Shown piece after piece: positions 1 to 9,167 of a stretch of DNA of 60,659 nt. The notes below the pieces were generated by a model. It had not been told where the DNA came from. It searched no databases and saw only the letters and a list, made by a program, of their open reading frames with translations. How positions within the stretch are numbered: the stretch's first letter is position 1; each line of letters starts with the position of its first letter. The stretch comes from Billgrantia lactosivorans. Its GTDB lineage: Bacteria > Pseudomonadota > Gammaproteobacteria > Pseudomonadales > Halomonadaceae. The stretch is from NCBI RefSeq assembly GCF_003254665.1, contig NZ_QHGY01000016.1:434-61092 (forward strand), written 5' to 3'. Both the position numbers and the translations under genes were made by a program.

Positions 1-2093
1 GGCGCGTTCTCTTCGGCCTGGGTCGCTGTGTCATCCACCGCCTGAGGCATGTCGTCGACGATGGTAACGACGCCGCTCAGATCGGTGGCCAAGTTGTCGC
101 TGATCACGTCGCTGTCGCCGTCGGTCACGGTCACGGTGGCGCTCACACCCACCAAGCCGACCGGCAGGCCGAGGCTGTCTTCGCCCTGCTCGTCGTGATC
201 CACCGGGGCGGACTGGGTCACGGTGACCTCACCGGTGTCGGAGTCGATCTCGATGCGCAGGACTTCGGCTTCACCGGCGCGGCCGATGACAACGCCGTCT
301 TCCAGCGAGAAGACGATCGGTACCTCGCCACTAGTAAGACCATGGTCGACCTCGCCCAAGGTCAGACCGTATTCACCGATGGTGACTTCGCCTGCCCCGT
401 CGCCGCCATGACCATGCCAGACGGCAGCTTCAAAAGCCGCAGCCACACTGCGGGTAGCAACGGAAGTGCCGTCGATGGTCTCACTGTCCTGGGTCTCGAG
501 GGCGACGTCACTGAGGTCGACTTCACCCAGCTCGAGCACGGGTCCATCATCGACGAAGTCGAGCAGCGATCCCACATCGATGGCTGCGCTATTGGTGGCG
601 GTATCGCCATCGGTGTCGATGACCGTTACCGTACCTGTGAGCTCAATCAGGCCGTTGGCCAGCGAGATGGTCTCGGAGGGGTCTTCGGGGTTCGAGTGGT
701 CGATGGCCTTGAACTGCACCAGGGAGATCTGCGAGCCGTCCAAGTGCAATACGAAGGCGATTTCTTCGGCGCCGGACTCGACGCTCGGGGCCGTTTCGCT
801 GATGCTGCCGACGATCATGCCGTTGACGAGGTGAAGGAAGATCGGCTGCTCACCGGCGGTCAGGCCGGAATCGACCGGCCCCTCACCCTCCCCACCAAGT
901 GAGAGTGCATAGCCCCACTGGGTATTGGCATCGCGAGCCGAATCGGAACCGGGGTCATCGGCGCCCCAGTTGATAGTGGCCTCGAACAAGGCTGCCAGGT
1001 CCTGGCTGCTCGACATGAACGGCGGCGGCGGAGGCGGATTGTCGTTACCCGGCTCCTGGCCTTCGTAAAGCGGGAATTCGCGCATCGGCTCTTCGCCTTG
1101 AGAGCCCCCGGAAATCATGTACCACAGGAATGTCGGCGCCAGCTCCGCATCGCTGGTTTCCAGCGCCAGCTCGCTCAAAGCCTCCGAAGCTTCCACGCTC
1201 TCGACGACAGGGTTGTCGTCCGCAATGGAAACGTTCAACGTACCCTGGGCAGAGCCGCTGGTGCTGGTGACGGTGAAGACCAGACTGGTAAGCGCCTCGT
1301 CCGTGCCCTCTTCATGCAACAGGTTGTTCAGCTGCGTCAGGGTGAAGGCGCCCGTGGCAGGATTGACTTGCAGCGTGAAAAGATCACCCCGCTCAGAAGA
1401 TGCCGTCAGTGTGTTGCTACCGTCATTCCAGCTATAGCGGATGCTCTCCTGGCCTATCTGGGTCTGGACGCCGTTCATGCCGGCAAAGGTCACGCTGCCA
1501 TCGACACCCGTGCCGAAGGAGAACGGCAGAACCCCGGTGACGACCGACCCCTCTTCGCTGAGCGTTTCGACATCGAACAGGGAAGCATCGAGAGTGCCGG
1601 CGGACGGCTCGACAATCCCGAAGAAGGCGCCTTCCACTTCCGGCAGGTCGTTGGCCTGACCCAGGCCATACTCGTACGCCAGCGGGTCGACGTTCTCGGC
1701 AATGCGCGCCAGGCGCACGAAGCTGTGGCCGCCGTCGGCACCGCCCCCGGGGCCGGCGCCGGCCGCAGTGGCATCGAGCACCTCGAGCAGGTCGACGCTG
1801 TCGTCGTCCAGCGCCGTCAGCAGGGCTTCGAGGTCCTCGTCCATTGCCGCGAATTCGGAAGCGTCGGCCGTTTCGTCGGCATCCAGCTCCGCGGTCATGA
1901 CCACCTGTTCCCCCCCTTCGACGAGCGCCGGATCGAGCCCGTCGCCGAAATCCAGCTCGACGCTTCCGTTGTCGGAAGTGATCAGGACCTCACCCTCCTG
2001 CAGGGTATCGCCCACGCGCAGTTCGCGCAGATTGCCCTCGGCATCGCGTGCCCAGGCCTGACCGGTAATCGAAATGACGGTGGCGATGGCCAT
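1..2093 (-). CDS. lapA: LapA-type giant repeat adhesin, N-terminal part (cut by window edge)
   Basis: Large type I-secreted surface adhesin that anchors cells in biofilms; only about the first 697 residues are in the window and the frame stays open to base 1. The start MAIATVISITGQA at 2093 is preceded by GGGAG seven bases upstream. Residues 1-140 look like the LapA retention module. They hold TAAG at residues 109-112, followed by a glycine stretch and GGHSFVRLARI, which matches the site cut by the periplasmic protease LapG in known systems. Then come a Ca-rich Ig-like stretch, a run of six prolines (near residue 340), and two DUF5801/T1SS-143 type repeats with DDGPVLE-like and DDMPQAVDD boundaries. 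It lies downstream of its likely secretion genes. LapD and LapG are not in the window. Identity as a LapA-type retention-module protein is confident; the ligand is unknown. Confidence 0.88.
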   Translation of the reverse strand, partial: MAIATVISITGQAWARDAEGNLRELRVGDTLQEGEVLITSDNGSVELDFGDGLDPALVEGGEQVVMTAELDADETADASEFAAMDEDLEALLTALDDDSVDLLEVLDATAAGAGPGGGADGGHSFVRLARIAENVDPLAYEYGLGQANDLPEVEGAFFGIVEPSAGTLDASLFDVETLSEEGSVVTGVLPFSFGTGVDGSVTFAGMNGVQTQIGQESIRYSWNDGSNTLTASSERGDLFTLQVNPATGAFTLTQLNNLLHEEGTDEALTSLVFTVTSTSGSAQGTLNVSIADDNPVVESVEASEALSELALETSDAELAPTFLWYMISGGSQGEEPMREFPLYEGQEPGNDNPPPPPPFMSSSQDLAALFEATINWGADDPGSDSARDANTQWGYALSLGGEGEGPVDSGLTAGEQPIFLHLVNGMIVGSISETAPSVESGAEEIAFVLHLDGSQISLVQFKAIDHSNPEDPSETISLANGLIELTGTVTVIDTDGDTATNSAAIDVGSLLDFVDDGPVLELGEVDLSDVALETQDSETIDGTSVATRSVAAAFEAAVWHGHGGDGAGEVTIGEYGLTLGEVDHGLTSGEVPIVFSLEDGVVIGRAGEAEVLRIEIDSDTGEVTVTQSAPVDHDEQGEDSLGLPVGLVGVSATVTVTDGDSDVISDNLATDLSGVVTIVDDMPQAVDDTATQAEENA

Positions 2094-2248
2094 GTCCAGT
2101 CTCCCAGAAGGTGTCGTCATGGTGTTCCGTCCGCACGGCGCCCCTGCGCTATCACGGCTCATGAAGTCACATTAAGTTACATCTCGATACAAAAACATTG
2201 GACCGATGGACAGGGTGTAACGGAAAGCCGATGCACGGTGGAAAGCGC
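2094..2248 (-). promoter_or_regulatory. lapA upstream region
   Basis: Gene-free stretch between the regulator's terminator and lapA, so lapA probably has its own promoter here. On the minus strand it contains TGTAAC-TTAA-TGTGAC (2166-2181), a direct repeat that could be an operator, and another copy in inverse orientation (2216-2221). No convincing sigma-70 pair was found, so the promoter itself is inferred from layout. Confidence 0.35.
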
Positions 2249-2249
2249 C

Positions 2250-2276
2250 AAAAAAGCTGGCGTGCGACGCAAGCCA
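2250..2276 (-). terminator. Rho-independent terminator after the LuxR-type regulator
   Basis: Read on the minus strand, CTGGC/GCCAG and TGC/GCA stems (one internal mismatch, loop GTC) are followed directly by GC and six T residues at 2255-2250. It lies about 30 bases after the regulator stop and separates the lapEBC-regulator unit from lapA. Confidence 0.65.
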
Positions 2277-2307
2277 GGCAACGAGTTCTTCAGGGGGAGG
2301 TGGTCGG

Positions 2308-2922
2308 TCAGACGATATGCTCGTCCTGCTTGGCCAGGCGGAGTACCAGCTGCATGCGATCGCGCACGCCGAGCTTGCGAAACACCGCGCCGAGATGCGC
2401 CTTGACGGTACGTTCGGTGATGTCGAGCCGCCGAGCGACCTCCTTGTTGCTACGCCCCTCGGCGACCGCCAGTGCCACGGCGCGTTCCCGCTCCGTCAGG
2501 GCGGAGAGATTCTCCGGCGGCAGGCTTTCTCGTCCACCCAAGCTGTTGAAAGCGGCCCCAAGCACCCTGCCGAGCAGCTCGGCCGGCACCCAGATGCCTT
2601 GGTTGCCTGTCACCAGGGCCACCTGCCCCAGCAGTTCGACGGGCGAGAGAGCATGAATATAACCACGCGCCCCGGCCTGCAGCGCCCTGAGGGCCTCCGT
2701 TTCGCTCGGCGTCAGCGACATGACGACGATGACGGCGCCGTGCTCCGCCAGCGCCCTCGTCAACCCGGGCCAATCCGAATGATCCGCCATCAGCCATATC
2801 CGATCGCCATGGGCCGCCATGACGCGTGCCTGGCTGGGGGTGATTCGGCGCGCATCGGGGAAGGCACTGAGCAGCCGCGGAATCTCTCCACGCCGCTGAC
2901 TAACGAACAGGGTGGCCATCAT
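2308..2922 (-). CDS. LuxR-family regulator with a degenerate receiver domain
   Basis: 204 aa DNA-binding regulator. Residues 3-110 have a receiver-like layout, but the acidic pair normally after strand 1 is replaced (SQRR at 8-11) and the conserved Lys position reads YIHALS. Asp47 is the only residue that could match the phospho-acceptor. Residues about 138-195 are a clear LuxR/GerE helix-turn-helix (LTERERAVALAVAEGRSNKEVA and TVKAHLGAVFRKLGV). The ATG overlaps the lapC stop (ATGA), so it is translated with the secretion genes and then terminated before lapA. Position suggests it controls lapA or the secretion operon; that is inference. It probably works without classical phosphorylation. Confidence 0.82.
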   Translation of the reverse strand: MMATLFVSQRRGEIPRLLSAFPDARRITPSQARVMAAHGDRIWLMADHSDWPGLTRALAEHGAVIVVMSLTPSETEALRALQAGARGYIHALSPVELLGQVALVTGNQGIWVPAELLGRVLGAAFNSLGGRESLPPENLSALTERERAVALAVAEGRSNKEVARRLDITERTVKAHLGAVFRKLGVRDRMQLVLRLAKQDEHIV

Positions 2923-4361
2923 CGTTCCCCCATGGAGTTGCTCCAGGCGCGCAAGACGGGCTTGAGCAGGTACTGCATCACGGTACGCTTGCCGGTCATG
3001 ATGTCGACCTGGGCCGTCATGCCGGGAATGACCTGGATGTCGCTGCCCAGGTTTTCTCCTTCCACCGTCCTCACCCGCACCAGGTAGAAGGTGTTGTCGT
3101 CGTCGTCGGTGATGGTGTCGGCGCTGATGTGGTCCAGCTCGGCCTCGAGGCCGCCGTAGATGGCGAAATCGTAGGCCGTCAGCTTGATGGTGGCCGGCTG
3201 CCCGGGGCGCAGGAAGGCGATATCCTGTGGGGCGATACGCGCTTCGACGAGCAGCTGGTCGTCGCTGGGGATGATGTCCACCACCTCCTGCCCGGGCTGT
3301 ACCACGCCGCCGAGGGTGTTGATGCCGAGGCGCTGCACGACGCCATCCACCGGCGAGCGAACCTCGGCGAGGCGCACCCTGTCCTGCAGGCCGGCACTGG
3401 ATTCATCGAGCGCACCGAGGTCACCGATGGTCTGGGCGAGCTCGTTGCGCCATTCGCTGCGCCGTTCGACACCGAGTTCGCGCAGCTGGGTGCGAGCCTC
3501 CTCCACCGCGGCTTCGAGGCGCGCGACCGAGGCGGCCGCCTGGTTCCGCTCGCCCGTGGCACGGGACACCTCACGCTCGAGGCGCAGGATGTCGACTTCC
3601 GAGACTGCCCCCGAGGCCAGCAGCGGTCGTGTCAGGTTCAGCTCCTGACTGGCCATGTTGGCCTCGCGCTGGGCGGTATCGCGCCTCGCCTCGGCTTCGT
3701 TGAGCTCCTCTTCTCGCTGGCGGATGCGATCGCGCAGGATGCTCTCCTGCTCGCGCATCTCCTCGCGCCGGCTTTCGTAGACCTCACGCTCCTGGTCGAC
3801 GATGTTCGGTGCTTCCTGGCTCAAGGCTGCGTCGGGCTCGAAAGGGGTGTCGGTGACCAGGGCGCGAAGGCGCTCGGCACGGGCACGGAGCGCCAATGCC
3901 TGGGCGCGGTTCTCGCGGAAGTTGGCAACGAAGCGAGTGGGATCGATACGCATCAGCACTTGGCCCGTCTCCACCAGCTCCCCTTCGCGCACCAGGATCT
4001 GCTGGACCACGCCGCCGTCGAAGGACTGCACTTTCTGCAGTTGGCTGGAAGGTATCACCCGCCCCGTACCCCGCGTCACCTCGTCGATCGAAGCCAGGTA
4101 GGCCCAGGCGATCAGTGCGCCGAAGGCAAGCAGCACGGTGTAGAGGAACAGCCGTGCCCGGATGGGGTCCTGCTGCATGCGTGCCCAGTCGGCGTCGCTG
4201 GCCCAGTCGCGGTTGAGGTGGGCGGAGGTGACCCGCTTGGAGAACAGGCGGTCCATGAAGGGACGAAATGGCCTGCCGCCCACGTCGGTGAATCGCCCGA
4301 TCGCCTCGAAGCCCTGCTGCTCGGCACTCTTGCCCTTCGCCTTGGGGGCCATGGCGGTCAT
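2919..4361 (-). CDS. lapC: HlyD-family periplasmic adaptor of the adhesin type I secretion system
   Basis: 480 aa membrane fusion protein linking the inner-membrane ABC exporter to the outer-membrane TolC-like channel. A long cytosolic N-terminus is followed by one transmembrane segment (about 71-91), a lipoyl/barrel-sandwich part (QKVQSFDGGVVQQILVREG), a long alpha-helical hairpin rich in E, R and A (about 145-335), and the C-terminal beta-barrel with IAPQDIAFLRPGQPATIKL and VIPGMTAQVDIMTGKRTV. The last of these is the typical HlyD-family end. Its start overlaps the lapB stop by one base (TGATG) and its stop overlaps the regulator start, so the genes are translationally coupled. Confidence 0.93.
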   Translation of the reverse strand: MTAMAPKAKGKSAEQQGFEAIGRFTDVGGRPFRPFMDRLFSKRVTSAHLNRDWASDADWARMQQDPIRARLFLYTVLLAFGALIAWAYLASIDEVTRGTGRVIPSSQLQKVQSFDGGVVQQILVREGELVETGQVLMRIDPTRFVANFRENRAQALALRARAERLRALVTDTPFEPDAALSQEAPNIVDQEREVYESRREEMREQESILRDRIRQREEELNEAEARRDTAQREANMASQELNLTRPLLASGAVSEVDILRLEREVSRATGERNQAAASVARLEAAVEEARTQLRELGVERRSEWRNELAQTIGDLGALDESSAGLQDRVRLAEVRSPVDGVVQRLGINTLGGVVQPGQEVVDIIPSDDQLLVEARIAPQDIAFLRPGQPATIKLTAYDFAIYGGLEAELDHISADTITDDDDNTFYLVRVRTVEGENLGSDIQVIPGMTAQVDIMTGKRTVMQYLLKPVLRAWSNSMGER

Positions 4362-6547
4362 CAGTTGGCCCTCCCGATCTGGCCCTTGCGCAGCGCCTCC
4401 ACCACCTTGTCGCGCGGGCCGTCGGCCACGACCTTGCCGGCGTCGATGACGATAATGCGATCGACCAGCGAGAGCAGCGAGGTGCGGTGGGTCACCACGA
4501 TCAGGGTCTTGCCGGCGCCGTACTCTCCGAGACTGGCCTTGAAAGCTTCTTCGCTGGCGTGATCCATGGCGCTGGTCGGCTCGTCGAGCAGCAGGATCTT
4601 CGGGTCGTGGACCAGCGCTCGCGCGATGGCCACGGCCTGGCGCTGGCCGCCGGAGAGCATCTGGCCGCGCTCGCCCACCTGGAGCTCGACGCCTTGGGGG
4701 TGGCCGTTGACCAGGCTTTCCAGGCCGCTGAGCCTGATCGCGCGCAGCAGCGACTCGTCATCGACTCCATCGCTGCCGCCGCCGGCGACGATGTTGTCGC
4801 GCAGCGAACCGAAGAACAGGCTGACGTCCTGCGGCACGTAGCCGACATGGCGCCGCAGCTCGACGGGGTCGAACTGGCGCAGGTCGACGCCATCGAGCAT
4901 CACCGAGCCCGCGGTGGGGGCATACAACCCCAGCAGCAGCTTGTTGAGCGTAGTCTTGCCGCAACCGACGCGCCCCAGCAGGGCCACCCTCTCGCCGGGC
5001 TCGATCCTGAGCGAGATGTCACGCAGGGCGTCACGCTCCTCGTCCGGGTAGCGCAGCGATACCTTGTCGAAACGAATCTCACCGCGCACGACCGGACGCG
5101 AGATGAACGTCTTGCCTTCGGGCCGCTCCACGGGGCGCTGCATGACATCGTCGAGGGACTTCAAGGCGGTCGATGACTGATGGTACTGGGCCAGCAGCGC
5201 GGCCGCCTGGCTCACCGGCGCCATGGCGCGAGATGAAAGCATGTAGGCGGCAATCAGCCCCCCCTGGGTGAGGTTGCCGTCGATGATCTGGTAGACCCCG
5301 ATCAGGATCACGCACACCGCGACGGTGTGCTGGGCCCACATCGCCACGTTGGAAACCGAAGTGCTGACCAGGCGCAACTGGGCCGAGGTCCGCGAGAGAA
5401 AGGCCGTGGCCTTCTCCCAGGTTCCCTGCAGGCGGCTCTCGGCGCGCAGCGTCTTGACCGTTTCCAGCTGCGACAGCGACTCCACCAGATTGGCGTTGCG
5501 CTGGGCGCTGACCCGCCAGGTGGTTTCGGAAAGCTCGTGCAGCTTGCCCTGGGCCGCCATGGCGTAGAGCAGCACGATGACGATGCCCGCCAGCACGGGC
5601 AGCGCCAGCGGCACGCCGATCAGCGCGATGATGGCGGCAAAGAACAGCACGAAGGGAAGGTCCACCAGCGCCACCACCGTGGCCGAACCGATGAATGCGC
5701 GCACCGATTCGAAGGCTTGCAGGGTCGAGGCGAACGAGCCGGTCGAGGCGGGCCTGGCCTCCATGCGCAGGCCCAGTACCTGGGCCATGATCCGGGAAGA
5801 GAGCTTGACGTCGGCCCGGCTCGCCGCCAGGTCGACGAAGGCACTGCGCATCATGCGCAGCGCCAGGTCGAAACAGAGCACGATGAAAATGCCGGCGGCC
5901 AGTACCCACAGGGTCTCGGTGGCGTGATTGGGCACCACGCGGTCATAGACGTTGAGCACGAACAGCGGCATCGCCACCGCGAACAGGTTGATGACCACCG
6001 AGCCGACGATCACGTCACGGTAGAGCCGACGGTTCTCGCGGATGACGCTCCAGAACCAATGGCGTGAGCGCTGCTGGCCGACCTCGGGGCCGCGCGCATC
6101 GAAACGGAAGCGTGGGCGCACGTAGATCGCCTGGCCACTGTAGCCCTGGCTCAAGCCATCGAGTTCGACCTCGCTCACGGCATCGCCGAGCTCGGGGAAG
6201 ATGACCCGCGCCCGTCGCGCCTTGAGATCCAGCGCCACGAGCACGCAGGCACGCCCCGGCTCCAGCAGCAGAATGCAAGGCAGCAGCGCCGGGTTCAGCT
6301 GCCCCAAGCGGCTCTTGACGATGCGTGCGGTCATGCCGGCCCGGGCGGCGGCACGAGGAAAGACGCCCGGCGTCAGGCGGCCCTCTTCCAGCGGCAGGCC
6401 CGCGGTCAGCGAGTCGGGTGTGACCGCATGATCGTGGGCCAGGGCGATGGTCTGCAGGCATTCGAGCAGTTCGTCGCCAACGGCCGTGCATGCGGCACCC
6501 AGGGAGGCGTCCAGGACTTCTTGCTGCGTCACGATGACCTCGGCCAT
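4361..6547 (-). CDS. lapB: Type I secretion ABC transporter (LapB-like) with inactive C39-like domain
   Basis: 728 aa inner-membrane exporter with fused permease and ATPase. Residues 1-145 are a C39-peptidase-like domain that lacks the catalytic Cys, the form used by RTX and LapA exporters to bind rather than cut substrate. The transmembrane domain spans about 165-460. The nucleotide-binding domain has Walker A GRVGCGKTT, the signature LSGGQRQAVAIARAL, Walker B KILLLDEPTSAMD and the H-loop VVTHRTSLL. It sits between the outer-membrane partner and the HlyD-type adaptor and most likely exports the adjacent LapA. There is no cognate peptidase leader cleavage, as expected for this class. Confidence 0.94.
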   Translation of the reverse strand: MAEVIVTQQEVLDASLGAACTAVGDELLECLQTIALAHDHAVTPDSLTAGLPLEEGRLTPGVFPRAAARAGMTARIVKSRLGQLNPALLPCILLLEPGRACVLVALDLKARRARVIFPELGDAVSEVELDGLSQGYSGQAIYVRPRFRFDARGPEVGQQRSRHWFWSVIRENRRLYRDVIVGSVVINLFAVAMPLFVLNVYDRVVPNHATETLWVLAAGIFIVLCFDLALRMMRSAFVDLAASRADVKLSSRIMAQVLGLRMEARPASTGSFASTLQAFESVRAFIGSATVVALVDLPFVLFFAAIIALIGVPLALPVLAGIVIVLLYAMAAQGKLHELSETTWRVSAQRNANLVESLSQLETVKTLRAESRLQGTWEKATAFLSRTSAQLRLVSTSVSNVAMWAQHTVAVCVILIGVYQIIDGNLTQGGLIAAYMLSSRAMAPVSQAAALLAQYHQSSTALKSLDDVMQRPVERPEGKTFISRPVVRGEIRFDKVSLRYPDEERDALRDISLRIEPGERVALLGRVGCGKTTLNKLLLGLYAPTAGSVMLDGVDLRQFDPVELRRHVGYVPQDVSLFFGSLRDNIVAGGGSDGVDDESLLRAIRLSGLESLVNGHPQGVELQVGERGQMLSGGQRQAVAIARALVHDPKILLLDEPTSAMDHASEEAFKASLGEYGAGKTLIVVTHRTSLLSLVDRIIVIDAGKVVADGPRDKVVEALRKGQIGRAN

Positions 6548-6641
6548 GAGCCCGCCCGGCGATGCCGGACGGGGTCGAACCAGAAAACGATGGCTGCCCG
6601 TGCCGATTCCGGCCCAGGCAGCGTTCCCAGGTCGTTCAATC

Positions 6642-8864
6642 TCAGCCTCGTACGACGTAGCTGTCGGCGTAGCCGAGACGCTTCAGCTCGGTACGCAGGG
6701 CCGCCAGTTCGCCAGGATCCCCGATGGGGCCGAGCTGCACCCGATGCAGGCTGGAAGTGCTGACCAGCCGCATCGGTTGGGCGAGCGTGTCGCTGAGCTG
6801 GTTGGCCAGGCGCTGTGCGCGCTCGGAGCTGCTGAGTGCCGCCACCTGCAGGAAGGCACCCGGCTCTGCACTCACCGCGGGTCGCTCGCTCGGTAGCAGT
6901 GCGTCCAGTTCGCCATAGATGCCGGCAACGGCCTGGGTAGCGGCCCAGGCCGAGGCAGCACTCGGCGGAGCGGCGCGCTCGACGTCCTGGCCCGGCCACG
7001 CCTTCAGCGAGGTCAGATCGAGGTTTTCGCCCACCCGCTCGAGGGTGACCTCCACGCGACGATTCTGACGACGCCCCTCGACCGTATCGTTGCTGGCAAC
7101 CGGCTGGCGTGAGCCATAGCCGCGGGTCTGGATCAGGCCGCTGTCGACTCCCTGCTCGGCCAGGTATTCCGCCACGCTGTCGGCACGTCGCTGGGAGAGC
7201 GGATCGTTGATGGCATCGCTGCCGGTGCTGTCGGCATGCCCGGCGATGAAGACCCGCGCCAGGTCGTCGCGCTCGCGGATCTGCCCCGCCAGCTCGGTGA
7301 GCTCCTGACGTGCATCGGGGCCCAGCTCGGCGCTGTTGACGGCGAACAGGGCATCGGCGGAGAGGGTGATGTCGGGAGCGCGGGTGGGTGCCGGCGCACT
7401 GATGCCACGGGTGAAGTCGGCCAGGGTATAGCCGCCGGGCCCTTCGAGCGGGCAGAGGACGCTGGAGTCGAGCGCCACGCCGTCGCTGCCCATCTCGGCC
7501 AGGGTCGGCATGTCGTCGCGCATCACGCCGAGGGCCTGCATCAGCTGGCCCATGGCGGCGAGCGTGCGGGCATCGGCCAGGGCGATGTCGTACTCGGCGT
7601 TGGTGTAGGCCCGGCTGGCCTCGAAGTACTCGTTCTCGCTGTCGAGCACGTCGAGCAGGGTGCGCTGACCGATGTCGAACTGCTGCTGGTAGGCCCCACG
7701 GACGCGATCGATCGACTGCCGGTGGTCGTTGAGATAGCGAATCTGCTCGCGCAGGCGCTGGGTGTCGTTGAAGGCGATCTGGGTGGTCTGCCTCACGTTG
7801 GTGCAGGCCAGGTCGCGCTGGTCCACCGCCTGTTCGACGCGGTCGCTGGCGGCGCGGAACGACGCCAGGTCGCTGCCACCGCGATACAGGTTCATGCTGG
7901 CCACCAGCTCGATGCTGTGACGATCGCGCCGGCCGAAGCCATCGTAGCCGTTCTCGTTGTTGTTGACGCCCGTGCGCCCGCGCAGATCCAGGCGCGGCTG
8001 GAATCCGGCCTTGCTGCCCGCCTGCTCCGCCCTCGCCGCCTCGATGTTCTCGATGGCGGCGTGAAATTCGGGATTGCCCTGGAAGGCGAGGTCCACGGCT
8101 TCGCTCACCGACGGCGGCAGGCGAACGTCGAGCGATGGCGGCGGCGCCAGGTCCTCGGCCGGCAGGTCACCGACGATACGCTGATAGCGTGCCGTGACGT
8201 CGTGCAGGTTGGAGGCTTCGGTCATCAGGTTGGATTCGGCCAGGGCCAGGCGGCCGCTGATCTGCTCGAGGTCGACCCCGCGCCCGGCACCGGAGCGCAC
8301 GCGTTCCTCGATCTGGTTGTAGACACGCAGATGCTCGGCGTAGTTATCCTGGGCCAGCCGGACGAGCTCGCGGTAGCGGCTGACGTCGAGATAGGCCTGG
8401 GTAGCCTCGAGTGCCACGTTCTCGCTGGCCCCCAGCAGCTCGTAGTAGCGCACCAGCTCGGCGCGGTCGAGTCGCTCGACCTCGCTGCGGGTGGCGAAGC
8501 CATCGTAGAGCATCTGGTTCAGGCTCAGCTCGGCGAAGTCGGTGTCGTAGCTGCCGCGTCCATCGCCCTCCCGCGCCTCTCGCCCGATGCCCGCCGTCAG
8601 GTCGATGCTCGGGAGATAGTTGCCGCGCGCCACACCGACGTCATGCCCCGCGGCACTCAGCCCGTTCATGGCCGCCTTGACTTCGGGGTTGCTGGAGAGC
8701 GCTTGTCGCACCACCTGTTGGATATCGGCGGCACCGGGAGCCGCCAGGCCTTCCGGCAGCGTCTGGGCGACCGCAGCGGTCAGCGGGAGAAGCGCAAGAG
8801 AGGAGCCCACCATCACGGTCTTGGCCAGCCGCTGGGCACCTGAGAGGTCGATTGCATAGGTCAT
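6642..8864 (-). CDS. lapE: TolC-like outer-membrane channel fused to OmpA and SPOR domains
   Basis: 740 aa outer-membrane component of the LapA exporter. The signal peptide is followed by a likely cut after AVA at residue 33. Residues about 45-460 carry TolC-family repeats (NYLPSIDLTAGIG; FDIGQRTLLDVLDSENEYFEA). Residues about 510-620 are an OmpA-C peptidoglycan-binding domain (FIAGHADSTGSD, RRADSVAEYLAEQGV, RRQNRRVEVTLER). Residues about 665-738 are a SPOR domain (GAFLQVAALSSSERAQRLANQL; HRVQLGPIGD). Ordinary TolC is about 470-490 aa, so some 250 aa are added, presumably to fix the exporter in the cell wall. The start has AGGGA seven bases upstream. First gene of the unit; lapB follows after 94 bases. 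Confidence 0.92.
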   Translation of the reverse strand: MTYAIDLSGAQRLAKTVMVGSSLALLPLTAAVAQTLPEGLAAPGAADIQQVVRQALSSNPEVKAAMNGLSAAGHDVGVARGNYLPSIDLTAGIGREAREGDGRGSYDTDFAELSLNQMLYDGFATRSEVERLDRAELVRYYELLGASENVALEATQAYLDVSRYRELVRLAQDNYAEHLRVYNQIEERVRSGAGRGVDLEQISGRLALAESNLMTEASNLHDVTARYQRIVGDLPAEDLAPPPSLDVRLPPSVSEAVDLAFQGNPEFHAAIENIEAARAEQAGSKAGFQPRLDLRGRTGVNNNENGYDGFGRRDRHSIELVASMNLYRGGSDLASFRAASDRVEQAVDQRDLACTNVRQTTQIAFNDTQRLREQIRYLNDHRQSIDRVRGAYQQQFDIGQRTLLDVLDSENEYFEASRAYTNAEYDIALADARTLAAMGQLMQALGVMRDDMPTLAEMGSDGVALDSSVLCPLEGPGGYTLADFTRGISAPAPTRAPDITLSADALFAVNSAELGPDARQELTELAGQIRERDDLARVFIAGHADSTGSDAINDPLSQRRADSVAEYLAEQGVDSGLIQTRGYGSRQPVASNDTVEGRRQNRRVEVTLERVGENLDLTSLKAWPGQDVERAAPPSAASAWAATQAVAGIYGELDALLPSERPAVSAEPGAFLQVAALSSSERAQRLANQLSDTLAQPMRLVSTSSLHRVQLGPIGDPGELAALRTELKRLGYADSYVVRG

Positions 8865-8948
8865 GGGTGTTCCCTGTCATGCTGCGGATGCCCCATCTGC
8901 ACAGGCTATCCGTCGGTTTTTTAGTCATATTCTTGTTATGGCGGGGCT

Positions 8949-8966
8949 CATCCGGCGTGCCGGATG
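8949..8966. repeat. 18-bp inverted repeat upstream of lapE
   Basis: CATCCGGC-GT-GCCGGATG, perfect arms of eight bases with a two-base centre, followed immediately by a further partial arm (GGATG-GTG-CATCC, 8962-8974). It lies about 85 bases upstream of the lapE start, so an operator or a 5' leader hairpin is possible. No gene end is near enough for it to be a terminator. Confidence 0.5.
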
Positions 8967-9139
8967 GTGCATCCATTCCCGATTCCCTTGAAGACCGGCT
9001 GCACCTGATCAACACAGTGAATGTAAGCTTGAGTAACTGCCACAGCGACTGCTGAGGGCACTACTGTGGGCGCATTACAGGTTGCCAGGTATTTTTGTTG
9101 TACTTTTGTAAGCTAGCGTAAACGAGCCGGGAGAAAAGT

Positions 9140-9167
9140 CCAATAGTTTCTCACCACGGTCTGTCAA
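9140..9167 (-). promoter_or_regulatory. Candidate sigma-70 promoter for the lapE operon
   Basis: On the minus strand, a perfect -35 TTGACA (9167-9162) is followed by 16 bases and a weak -10 TATTGG (9145-9140). It would give a leader of about 270 bases that includes the inverted repeat at 8949-8966. Inferred only from motif match. Confidence 0.35.

Noticed and set aside
195..2405. Plus-strand frames opposite lapA
   Set aside because: The minus strand is open from 2093 to the window edge and encodes a clear LapA retention module, so these are shadows.
7236..8843. A 535-codon plus-strand frame opposite lapE
   Set aside because: Shadow frame of the TolC-OmpA-SPOR gene.
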